Virus record (IMG/VR): IMGVR_UViG_3300022413_000038
Coordinates: 1 to 24,504 of that record
Direction: 5' to 3' (one strand)
Length of the DNA: 24,504 nt
Origin: a virus
Below, one piece after another: positions 7,681 through 13,123 of this stretch. The translations under genes and the position numbers were made by a program. Each line of letters begins with the position of its first letter. Positions within the stretch are counted from its first letter, which is position 1. The notes under the pieces are model-generated. The model made no database searches. It was not told the origin of the DNA and saw only the letters and a program-made list of their open reading frames with translations.

Positions 7681-7810
7681 CGGTCAATCGTTAACAAATG
7701 ATTAATGTTAATCTGTGGTTAACCATAACGGTGTACAAGTGATATCAGATTTTGATCAGGTATTTAGGATTATCCTGTGGTTAAGTGTGCTATTCGGCGG
7801 TCAATCGGTT
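7681..7810. promoter_or_regulatory. AT-rich palindrome cluster upstream of large terminase
   Basis: This stretch is far more AT-rich than its surroundings and holds several short perfect palindromes: GATTAA-tg-TTAATC (7700-7713), GGTTAACC (7717-7724), TGATATCA (7740-7747), TGATCA (7753-7758) and AGGAT-t-ATCCT (7766-7776). It also has two direct repeats: CTGTGGTTAA at 7713 and 7775, and CGGTCAATCG at 7681 and 7798. It could hold operators, a packaging (pac/cos) site or part of an origin. No coding frame of note is present. The role is inference; the repeats are seen directly. Confidence 0.45.
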
Positions 7811-7848
7811 GTTTCGACAATTATCTGTGCAAAGCTGCTGAAATGAAA

Positions 7849-7873
7849 GGGCGAGTCTGCTGACAGACCGCCC
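7849..7873 (-). terminator. Hairpin, possible terminator of minus-strand transcripts
   Basis: GGGCG-a-GTCTG, loop CTGA, CAGAC-CGCCC gives a 10-bp stem with one bulged A. On the minus strand it is followed by TTTCATTT, a moderately U-rich tail. It could end transcripts coming from the upstream small genes before the large terminase. On the plus strand no T-run follows. Confidence 0.4.
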
Positions 7874-7889
7874 CTCCATCTAACGTCGC

Positions 7890-7978
7890 CACAATGTGGG
7901 GCCTGGCAGGTTCGCCGGATGGGACCCTAGTCAAGTACCGCCGGTCGGTTCGAGTCCGACCAGGTCCACCGCATTGTG
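7890..7978 (+). ncRNA. Structured element with tRNA-like acceptor and T-arm, possible noncoding RNA or tRNA relic
   Basis: On the plus strand GGGCCTG (7899-7905) pairs over 7 bp with CAGGTCC (7961-7967), and GTCGG (7944-7948), loop TTCGAGT, CCGAC (7956-7960) is a perfect tRNA T-arm abutting the acceptor strand. ACC follows at 7968. An outer stem CACAATG/CATTGTG (7890-7896 with 7972-7978) extends the helix. Two wobble pairs (G7901-U7965, U7897-G7971) fit RNA on this strand only. The 38 bases between acceptor and T-arm give no convincing D-arm, nor a 5-bp anticodon stem with a 7-base loop. I therefore call it tRNA-like, not a working tRNA. It lies in the gap between small-terminase-side genes and the large terminase, opposite to the late genes. 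Confidence 0.5.
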
Positions 7979-8043
7979 ACAACGCAAGTGAACAATGTCT
8001 GTATTAGGCACTTTTGTGAAGGCCGATCGTAAACATTACATTA

Positions 8044-8073
8044 ATTATACATTAATTTTTCGCCAATGGTGAA
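8044..8073 (-). promoter_or_regulatory. Possible minus-strand promoter in terminase intergenic region
   Basis: On the minus strand TTCACC, an 18-bp spacer and a perfect TATAAT (8044-8049) lie just downstream of the 88-residue gene. The region has TACATTAAT as an 11-bp-spaced direct repeat (8037-8045 and 8048-8056). It would transcribe toward the hairpin at 7849 and the large terminase. The -35 box matches only 4 of 6 bases. Confidence 0.35.
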
Positions 8074-8076
8074 CAA

Positions 8077-8343
8077 TTACTCGTCCCCGCACCAAGCCCT
8101 TTCCAGCTGGTGAGATCTCAGACGAAGCCCACCGATCGTCTTCGTCACGTCCTCGACGCCTTCCATTCCTGTCGTCACCGAGCCGTCGGCATGGTTGACC
8201 ACAGTCGAGATCCCGCACATCTCACCTGCCTCGGCCATGATCAGCAAATTACGGCAATATTCGACAACCGCCGCGTTCGCCCGCCCAGGGGTCGCGATTG
8301 GCTGCCCGTGCATCCCGATGACATTCGACGTTTCGTCGCTCAT
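8077..8343 (-). CDS. Small conserved phage protein, unknown function
   Basis: An 88-residue protein opening MSDETSNVIGMHGQPI, with a helical centre (NAAVVEYCRNLLIMAEAGEMCGI) followed by a strand-like stretch (STVVNHADGSVTTGMEG). Small phage and rhizobial proteins with 'vve.Le.ll..A..Gei.g.......dG' have this shape. I do not know a function. The ATG at 8343 overlaps the preceding gene's stop as ATGA. It sits between small and large terminase genes. Confidence 0.6.
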   Translation of the reverse strand: MSDETSNVIGMHGQPIATPGRANAAVVEYCRNLLIMAEAGEMCGISTVVNHADGSVTTGMEGVEDVTKTIGGLRLRSHQLERAWCGDE

Positions 8344-8693
8344 GTAGGCCTCGATCCATTTTCCGGCGCCGGCGGTCTCCCAGTGGCTTCATGGGTGAAA
8401 ATATTTCCAGCCCGCAAGTTCCAGCAGCCCGTCGGCGCTATGGACACGACAAAACTCGGCGCACATTCGCCGTCGGGCTGTCGTATCTCGACAATCAATT
8501 GAGCTTGGTTCGTCTCATGCGGCCAATAATACGCCGGCATGTCGACCGCCAATACGTCCTCCGAAATCGCCTCAACAGTGTCACTATAGAGCGACAGAAC
8601 AGCCTTCACCCGCTCCTGCATCGAGTTAACCACTCGGACCTCAACGCGCCTCGTCGGGAGATCCTCAAGTGAAATATTTTCTAGCAGTGACAT
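8340..8693 (-). CDS. Small hypothetical phage protein
   Basis: A 117-residue protein of mixed composition. It has an N-terminal charged part (ISLEDLPTRRVEVRVVNSMQERVKAVLS) and a beta-rich middle (QAQLIVEIRQPDGE, APSFVVSIAPTGCWNLRAG). No family recognised. The ATG at 8693 has AGAGGGA eight bases upstream, a strong ribosome binding site, and its stop overlaps the next gene by four bases, so the two are a translational pair. The 115 bp before it, up to the small terminase stop, hold no gene. Confidence 0.6.
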   Translation of the reverse strand: MSLLENISLEDLPTRRVEVRVVNSMQERVKAVLSLYSDTVEAISEDVLAVDMPAYYWPHETNQAQLIVEIRQPDGECAPSFVVSIAPTGCWNLRAGNIFTHEATGRPPAPENGSRPT

Positions 8694-8808
8694 TCGATGG
8701 TCCCTCTACATTGTGGGGTACGAATTGAGAGGACGCGCCCGGTTTTTCGGGGCCGGGGTACCTCTGCTGCGCTGCCGAACAAGGCCGGGGTGGGGGTGGT
8801 TGCATGCG

Positions 8809-9303
8809 TCACTCTGCAACCTCGTCCGCCTCGCTCAAAGGCTTGGCGTCATGTTCATTCAGGCTTCCTATCTGACCGTCGATCTCGTACCCGCTCAAGT
8901 CGATGACATAGCCAGGCGTTGAGACGTTCACGCCCACACCGACGTTGACAGTCACTCCGCTTTTCTCGTTGCCGTCCAGGTACTTGGCCGCATCCAACCG
9001 CACCTTGTCGCTCTCGCTCTTGTCCCTGAGCTCTATGCCCGTGTGCAGGTTCCGGGCTCGCTCTGAGGTCCGTAACACCTGCAATTGCTCGTTATAGTGC
9101 TGGACCACGGCTGGTTGCCGGAAAGCTTGATACATCGAGTGATCGGTCAACCCGACGCGCTGCGCTGCGGTTTTGCGGTCGCATCCTTCGAAGACCATGC
9201 ATTCGATTGCGGCTTTGACCTTCCGGCTCAGGCGGCTGCCTGGTTGCCGTGCTGGTTTCCGTTTGCGCCCTGGTGCAGCGATTGGGGCTGTTCGTGCCGT
9301 CAT
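8809..9303 (-). CDS. terS: Terminase small subunit-like DNA-binding protein
   Basis: This 164-residue protein starts at ATG 9303 (MTARTAPIAAPGRKRKPARQ). A TTG at 9360 could extend it by 19 residues, but the extra part is poorly protein-like. Residues ~28-65 hold a helix-turn-helix (AAIECMVFEGCDRKTAAQRVGLTDHSMYQAFRQPAV), followed by a helical oligomerisation region (LQVLRTSERARNLHTGIELRDKSESDKVRLDAAKYLDG) and a flexible acidic tail. This is the layout of small terminases, which select packaged DNA. Its place as the first late gene supports this. No strong ribosome binding site is seen. Confidence 0.65.
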   Translation of the reverse strand: MTARTAPIAAPGRKRKPARQPGSRLSRKVKAAIECMVFEGCDRKTAAQRVGLTDHSMYQAFRQPAVVQHYNEQLQVLRTSERARNLHTGIELRDKSESDKVRLDAAKYLDGNEKSGVTVNVGVGVNVSTPGYVIDLSGYEIDGQIGSLNEHDAKPLSEADEVAE

Positions 9304-9365
9304 GTGGGCTTCATCTGCTGATCTCGGGGAGGCTGCGCGCGAGAGTGCGCCGGGCGTCAAATGGT

Positions 9366-9377
9366 CTGCAACGCACT
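9366..9377 (-). repeat. Late-region 12-bp element, copy 5
   Basis: Perfect minus-strand AGTGCGTTGCAG, preceded by AAGTC as in copy 2. It lies 62 bp upstream of the small terminase ATG and is therefore at the head of the late operon. Confidence 0.75.
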
Positions 9378-9433
9378 GACTTGGCTGGGCGCGATTTCAT
9401 GAGCGGCCACAAGGCACTAACCGATTTTCGGCA

Positions 9434-9442
9434 TGTGGATAA
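9434..9442 (-). promoter_or_regulatory. Perfect DnaA box
   Basis: Minus-strand TTATCCACA equals the consensus DnaA box. It sits in the AT-rich divergent region. A single box could serve DnaA-linked transcription control or assist replication initiation. Confidence 0.5.
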
Positions 9443-9579
9443 CTCTTTATTCAGTCGATTAACTGACATTCCAGTGCGGTTGAAGGTTTGGGCTCCGGGA
9501 GCCGATTGCACGGATTACCGCATAGTGTGCATTTCCGCATCTATTGCAGGATTAATTGCCTATTCTTTGCATTCAGTGC

Positions 9580-9608
9580 TTGACAGGCGATATATCATGC
9601 ACTATATG
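9580..9608 (+). promoter_or_regulatory. Near-consensus sigma-70 promoter for the 9659-11449 operon
   Basis: A perfect -35 box TTGACA (9580-9585), a 17-bp spacer and TATATG (9603-9608) lie about 50 bp upstream of the first gene. The -10 box is inside a palindrome, TGCA-CTATA-TGCA (9598-9610), a likely operator. Confidence 0.7.
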
Positions 9609-9658
9609 CAGCATTGTGCAGGTTCCAGCCGCACTGATTGCAACAGGAGACCAAGCAA

Positions 9659-10003
9659 ATGGGTGATAGAGCACTTATCGTTTTCACGAACACCGCACGT
9701 GACGAGGTATCGCCAGTCGTTTACCTGCATTGGGACGGCCACAACGTGCCGGAATGGCTCGCAGAGCTAAAGGCGAAGATGGCCGGCCGTGAAGGTGACG
9801 TGCCCTACAGCGCGGCGCGATTTGTCGGCATCTGCCACGAACACATTGACGGAAACGTGTCTCTCGGCATGTGGAATGCGCCGACCGGCATGCTGGCAAA
9901 CCCGGCAGAGCACAGCCACGGCGATGCCGGCGTGATTGTCGTCAACGCGAACGATTACAGCTGGCAGGCATTTGGTGGCTACCTCGAGAAGCAGGCCGCC
10001 TGA
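9659..10003 (+). CDS. Conserved phage protein, unknown function
   Basis: A 114-residue protein opening MGDRALIVFTN. It continues SPVVYLHWDGHNVPEWLAEL, REGDVPYSAARFVGICHEHI, GNVSLGMWNAP and SHGDAGVIVVNANDYSWQAFGGY. This pattern is recurrent in prophages of alpha- and gammaproteobacteria, but no function is known to me. The ATG at 9659 is chosen over an upstream in-frame ATG (9638) because AGGAGACCAAGC ends three bases before it. It is the first gene of a plus-strand operon driven by the promoter at 9580, with no terminator after it. Confidence 0.75.
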   Translation: MGDRALIVFTNTARDEVSPVVYLHWDGHNVPEWLAELKAKMAGREGDVPYSAARFVGICHEHIDGNVSLGMWNAPTGMLANPAEHSHGDAGVIVVNANDYSWQAFGGYLEKQAA

Positions 10004-10103
10004 CCCATGCCGCAGGCCACTTCATTTTTGACGCCTTCCAGATGGTCGAGAAAGTGAAGTGGCTCCGGGATCGGTCCAGCGATCCGCAACACAGGAGACC
10101 ACG

Positions 10104-10424
10104 ATGACAAGATGCGAGACAACGACCAAATGGCACCAGTCAGCTTTTGACCTATCCCGAGTGATCGAAATCCGGGAAGGCCCAGACGCCGACGGCCATA
10201 ACTATGTTGATGGGCGGCATGAGGTCACGATCGCCCGCTGTGAGACCATAGAACATGCCCGCGTGATCGCCGCTGCGCCTGAAATGCTGGCCGCGTTGCA
10301 TGCCGCCTTGGTTGAGATCGATCAGGAGCTTGAGCAAAGAAAGACAAGCGGCAGCGATGAACATTGCGAAGAGCTGCAGGCGGTTTCTGACCAGATATTG
10401 GCAGCCATAGGCAAGGCAGCCTGA
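10104..10424 (+). CDS. Small phage protein with AAPEMLAAL motif, unknown function
   Basis: A 106-residue protein. The N-terminal half is strand-like (VIEIREGPDADGHNYVDGRHEVTIARC). The C-terminal half is helical with ARVIAAAPEMLAALHAALVEIDQELEQ, a motif ('naR.iAAAPelLeAL') very common in short phage proteins and also present in the gene at 20633-20959. Its function is not established. Start 10104 follows AGGAGACCACG. The in-frame upstream ATG (10059) is rejected because it lacks a binding site. A hairpin with a T-rich tail follows. Confidence 0.65.
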   Translation: MTRCETTTKWHQSAFDLSRVIEIREGPDADGHNYVDGRHEVTIARCETIEHARVIAAAPEMLAALHAALVEIDQELEQRKTSGSDEHCEELQAVSDQILAAIGKAA

Positions 10425-10432
10425 AACAAAGC

Positions 10433-10459
10433 GCCCCGGACGGTTCCAGCGCCCGGGGC
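10433..10459 (+). terminator. Hairpin, possible terminator or attenuator within operon
   Basis: GCCCCGG (10433-10439) and CCGGGGC (10453-10459) form a perfect 7-bp stem with a 13-base loop, followed after a few bases by TCATTTTC. It lies just after the stop at 10424 and may lower transcription of the next genes. Confidence 0.5.
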
Positions 10460-10494
10460 ATGTCATTTTCACTCGATTAGGAGACCAAGCTACT

Positions 10495-10710
10495 ATGACA
10501 CGTCGCATATATCACCGCGAGCCGCGGTTGTTCAACAACGGTCTGAGAATGGCCGTCATCGCGGAATCGCTCACACGCGCCGCCTATTGGCGTCTCAGGG
10601 CGCAAGCCTGCCCGGTGCAGGAGTTGCGCGCCAGTTCCAAGCAACTCGCTCGCATGAGCCTCAGACACGCCCGCGTCATGCGGACCGGCAAGAGGGAGGC
10701 GGTCTCGTGA
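10495..10710 (+). CDS. Small basic protein, unknown function
   Basis: A 71-residue, Arg-rich protein opening MTRRIYHREPRLFNNGLRMAVI. A long helix (TRAAYWRLRAQACPVQELRASSKQLARMSLRHARVM) follows. Basic character suggests nucleic-acid or membrane contact, but no family is recognised. The leader TTAGGAGACCAAGC precedes the ATG at 10495. The stop overlaps the next gene's GTG as GTGA. Confidence 0.55.
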   Translation: MTRRIYHREPRLFNNGLRMAVIAESLTRAAYWRLRAQACPVQELRASSKQLARMSLRHARVMRTGKREAVS

Positions 10711-11015
10711 CCGTCTATTGCCAGAAACCCGGCTGCGATCGATCCTGGCCGCGTGATCCTGCTCTTGAAGTAGCCTGCCCCAGTTGCGGGGCGGGCATCG
10801 GCCAGAAATGCAAACGGCCGTCAGGCCATACAGCCTGGCAAGGCTGGGTGCATGGCGAGCGTGACATCATCGCCGACCGGCAAGGACAGTATGGCGTCTG
10901 CCCGTCCGGCCGATGCGGATTGAAGACAGAACCGACCGACCAGGGCAATCAATACGTCATCCCGGGCTGCGAGAAGGACAAGACCAAGGGCCCGGATCAA
11001 ATGGATCTGTTCTGA
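10707..11015 (+). CDS. Phage zinc-binding protein with CPSCG motif
   Basis: A 102-residue protein from GTG 10707 (VTVYCQKPGCDRSW), with GAGGGAGGC upstream and a GTGA overlap with the preceding gene. It has two Cys clusters: CQKPGC near the N-terminus, and CPSCGAGIGQKCKRPSGHTAWQGWVHGERD at about residues 22-52. The latter fits the 'CP.CGA..G..C..PSG......H..R' zinc-binding module widespread in phage proteins. More Cys follow (CPSGRCG, PGCEKD). Likely a small DNA- or RNA-binding protein; the target is unknown. An earlier in-frame ATG (10587) is rejected because it reads through the preceding gene in another frame. Confidence 0.65.
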   Translation: MTVYCQKPGCDRSWPRDPALEVACPSCGAGIGQKCKRPSGHTAWQGWVHGERDIIADRQGQYGVCPSGRCGLKTEPTDQGNQYVIPGCEKDKTKGPDQMDLF

Positions 11016-11068
11016 CCAGGGCGCGCGGCGAGAACCCGCGCGCTGACTTGACAAAGGAGCAATTTGCA

Positions 11069-11449
11069 ATGACCCATGACGCCGCCACAGCAGAGATCGT
11101 CACCATGCCTGAAACGCCGGCGCCGGATCCGTCAGCACCCGAACACGAGCGTGCCAGGTGGTGGCGCGAGAACATCGTGAAGCTGTCACGTCGGGAGCTC
11201 GCCGAGCGGATCGGCGTTTCGGAATCCACCATCACGAACTTCGAGCTCGGTCACGTGCGCGAGACCGGCAAGCCGATCGACGAAAACGCCATGCTGCGCT
11301 ACCGGCTGGCCTGCGCGGCCATCACCCTGGGCGTCGAGTTTGATTGGCTGACGTGTGCGCTCGAGCCTCGCACACCCGTCAGGATCAGCGTCGAAGGACC
11401 TTCAGAAAACGTTGAGGTTTCGGAGATCAAGTTGCCGCCCAAATACTAG
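11069..11449 (+). CDS. HTH (XRE-like) transcriptional regulator
   Basis: A 126-residue protein from ATG 11069, preceded by AAAGGAGC. Residues ~28-65 carry a helix-turn-helix: RWWRENIVKLSRRELAERIGVSESTITNFELGHVRETGKP, followed by a helical stretch (YRLACAAITLGVEFDW) and a short C-terminal domain. It is a likely DNA-binding regulator at the end of the plus-strand operon, possibly of the divergent late promoter region. A perfect 8-bp hairpin (GCGCGCGG/CCGCGCGC, 11021-11043) precedes it. It converges with the membrane-protein gene at 11453. Confidence 0.7.
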   Translation: MTHDAATAEIVTMPETPAPDPSAPEHERARWWRENIVKLSRRELAERIGVSESTITNFELGHVRETGKPIDENAMLRYRLACAAITLGVEFDWLTCALEPRTPVRISVEGPSENVEVSEIKLPPKY

Positions 11450-11452
11450 CGA

Positions 11453-12091
11453 TCAAGATGGGCACTCAACAATATAATACATCGCAGCATAGGCTGAGAG
11501 CATTTGCGTTGGTTCGGATCTCCACGATAAGTCAATGAATAACGTTTTCGTTGTTGATTCTAAAGATAACCGCAAACAGACACCAGCGGGTATTTGCTCT
11601 GTTAATTTGATTTGGTTGTCAAATCTTAGCACATTCATGGGCTTATTCGTCTTGACGAGATATGATCCAATTCCGTAAGAAGACAACAATTCGAAAGGGT
11701 TGGCGTTCGATTTATCCGCTGCACGATCAGGGTAGGTAACAAATTCCGCCTCGGCACCAATAATCAAACTCATAGAATTCCAGGCGGCATCGATTTTCGG
11801 CGCCCAGTAATGACCGATCGTGAGGGGTGCTTTTACGAGCTGTGATTTCGCCACGTCGGACACCGGAACATCAGAATACTTACTCAAAACGTCGACGGCC
11901 CACTCTCTGGCGCCACTGATCTGGTCGTTCTCCGGTTTCTCACGAAGGATGCCGAGCGCAATTTCAAGCAGTTTGATGTCGAGCTCCCGGTCCTTTGACT
12001 GGAACTCGAGGCCCGCACCGACAATGGTCACGATGCCCCCGACAACGGCAGCGCCCAGCGTCGTGAGCAAGGTTTTCCACATTTCCGGCAT
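11453..12091 (-). CDS. Membrane-anchored phage protein, possible moron
   Basis: A 212-residue protein with a single N-terminal membrane helix (about residues 8-28, TLGAAVVGGIVTIVGAGLEF). A conserved-looking helical unit follows, QSKDRELDIKLLEIALGILREKP then GAREWAVDVLSKYSDVPVS (about 31-80), typical of small phage membrane proteins. The C-terminal ~120 residues look different, beta-rich (LIIGAEAEFVTYPDRA, GVCLRLSLESTTKTLFIDLSW), and their DNA is clearly more AT-rich than the neighbours. No family is known for this part. A foreign C-terminal domain or lysogenic-conversion role is inference. No good ribosome binding site is seen at 12091. Confidence 0.6.
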   Translation of the reverse strand: MPEMWKTLLTTLGAAVVGGIVTIVGAGLEFQSKDRELDIKLLEIALGILREKPENDQISGAREWAVDVLSKYSDVPVSDVAKSQLVKAPLTIGHYWAPKIDAAWNSMSLIIGAEAEFVTYPDRAADKSNANPFELLSSYGIGSYLVKTNKPMNVLRFDNQIKLTEQIPAGVCLRLSLESTTKTLFIDLSWRSEPTQMLSAYAAMYYIVECPS

Positions 12092-12135
12092 GCGCTGAAT
12101 CTAACGTACAATCGCTGACGCAGAAAGCCTGTAAT

Positions 12136-12519
12136 TCACGCAGCATTCCTCCGTTTCACGTCCTCGATCAATCGCTGTCGTGCCGCGCTCTCGCTGATCA
12201 GCGGGTTCATGCCGCCGCCTTCCAGCGGTAGCGCCAGCTGCGCAGGATCCGGCTTGTGCAGACGGCGGATCGACTTGACGGGAACCAGCACGATCGCCAG
12301 GCCGAGCGCGCCGAGCCAAAGCGGCAGCGACACCGGGCCGATGAACCGGCCGGAATTCTCGTGGCTGAAGTTTTCCAGTTTCGCCGTGTACCCAAGCTGC
12401 AGCCCCGATCGATCATCCAATTCGTTCATCGTCAAGCCGAGCCTCTGCCGGCGCCTGCGAAGGGCAAGCGCCAGCTGCTCGTAATCCGTTACAAGGGTGG
12501 CGTGCTCACCGATCAGCAT
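12136..12519 (-). CDS. Small HTH-containing phage protein
   Basis: A 127-residue protein. Residues ~12-50 form an HTH (YEQLALALRRRRQRLGLTMNELDDRSGLQLGYTAKLEN). GPVSLPLWLGALGLAIVLVPVKSIRRL follows, a segment seen in rhizobial proteins with an HTH plus 'lG..SL...LgALGL.l.lv'. It could be a regulator. The hydrophobic stretch is more likely part of the HTH-linked fold than a membrane helix, though this is uncertain. The start at 12519 lies 14 bp inside the preceding gene, so translation is probably coupled. Confidence 0.6.
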   Translation of the reverse strand: MLIGEHATLVTDYEQLALALRRRRQRLGLTMNELDDRSGLQLGYTAKLENFSHENSGRFIGPVSLPLWLGALGLAIVLVPVKSIRRLHKPDPAQLALPLEGGGMNPLISESAARQRLIEDVKRRNAA

Positions 12520-13123
12520 TCATCGCGTTCGCAAGCTCAGCCGAGAGTGCCTCAAATTTTTTCGCAACTCGATCCCGTTCGGCTTTCGGGATAGCGCGGA
12601 TGATCCTTGCATTGCGCACCCTGCGCAGGTTGTGCAGCGCCGCCCACGCCGGGCCCGCATGTTTCTCCGCCAGCTTGACCAGTTGCGGTGGAGACGGCGC
12701 AAATGCGAAATTCTCGTCACCCGTCACGCCGCGGCCCTGCAGCCAGTCGCGGCACGCCAGGGCGATCGCCCATGCCGGAAACATTTCAAGCGCTGACAGA
12801 TAGGCCCGGGAGCGATATTTCGCGCTCTTTTGCTCCAACGCCTGGGAGGGGAATGCCACCATCAGCTGCGTCACGATCACACCGGCATCCGCCGCTGTTG
12901 CCGGGCGCAGCGCCCGTGACAGGACGTCGACCTCCGCGTCGAGCCAGCCGCGCTGATCCGCTGTCGGCGCCCGGTCCGAAACGATCTCGGCCGGCCGCAG
13001 GATACCGTCGCCCTCAATCGCATTCAGACAATGCGTCAGCCATCCCGGCAACGAAGGGATGCGCGGGGCCCTCTCTGCCACGCTGATCGGATCGTCCTGA
13101 TATTTCGCCAGGGCTGTAGTCAT
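12506..13123 (-). CDS. Conserved phage protein next to replication initiator, possible helicase-loader partner
   Basis: A 205-residue protein opening MTTALAKYQDDPIS. It has a helical region (YLSALEMFPAWAIALACRDWLQGRGV) then NFAFAPSPPQLVKLAE and a charged C-terminus (RNARIIRAIPKAERDRVAKKFEAL). The 'P.WA...A...W......FaPSP.eL..la' layout recurs in genes directly after phage initiators and recalls helicase loader/P-type partners. The function is inference from position. The start at 13123 has AAGGA ten bases upstream. It overlaps the initiator's last 110 bp in another frame. Confidence 0.55.
   Translation of the reverse strand: MTTALAKYQDDPISVAERAPRIPSLPGWLTHCLNAIEGDGILRPAEIVSDRAPTADQRGWLDAEVDVLSRALRPATAADAGVIVTQLMVAFPSQALEQKSAKYRSRAYLSALEMFPAWAIALACRDWLQGRGVTGDENFAFAPSPPQLVKLAEKHAGPAWAALHNLRRVRNARIIRAIPKAERDRVAKKFEALSAELANAMNADR

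Larger units (their letters stand above)
9361..9658. promoter_or_regulatory. Divergent control region between late (minus) and small plus-strand operons
   Basis: No protein gene is supported here. The region contains a late element (9366-9377), a perfect DnaA box (9434-9442), seven TGCA tetramers (9507-9620) and a strong plus-strand promoter (9580-9608). It is more AT-rich than the genes on either side. It separates the minus-strand terminase operon from the plus-strand operon starting at 9659. Confidence 0.6.

Noticed and set aside
7899-7970. A functional tRNA gene
   Set aside because: Acceptor and T-arm are perfect, but no plausible D-arm or 5-bp anticodon stem with a 7-base loop was found; reported as tRNA-like instead.
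8706-8717. ACATTGTGGGG, similar to the outer stem of the tRNA-like element (ACAATGTGGGG)
   Set aside because: Short, with one central mismatch, no paired partner nearby; likely chance.
1232-9377. Sigma-54 (-24/-12) promoter reading of the five-copy element
   Set aside because: TTGCA resembles the -12 box, but no GG at the -24 position is conserved between copies.
9311-9511. Minus-strand frame of 66 codons in the control region
   Set aside because: No start signal or protein pattern; it overlies the promoter/DnaA-box region.
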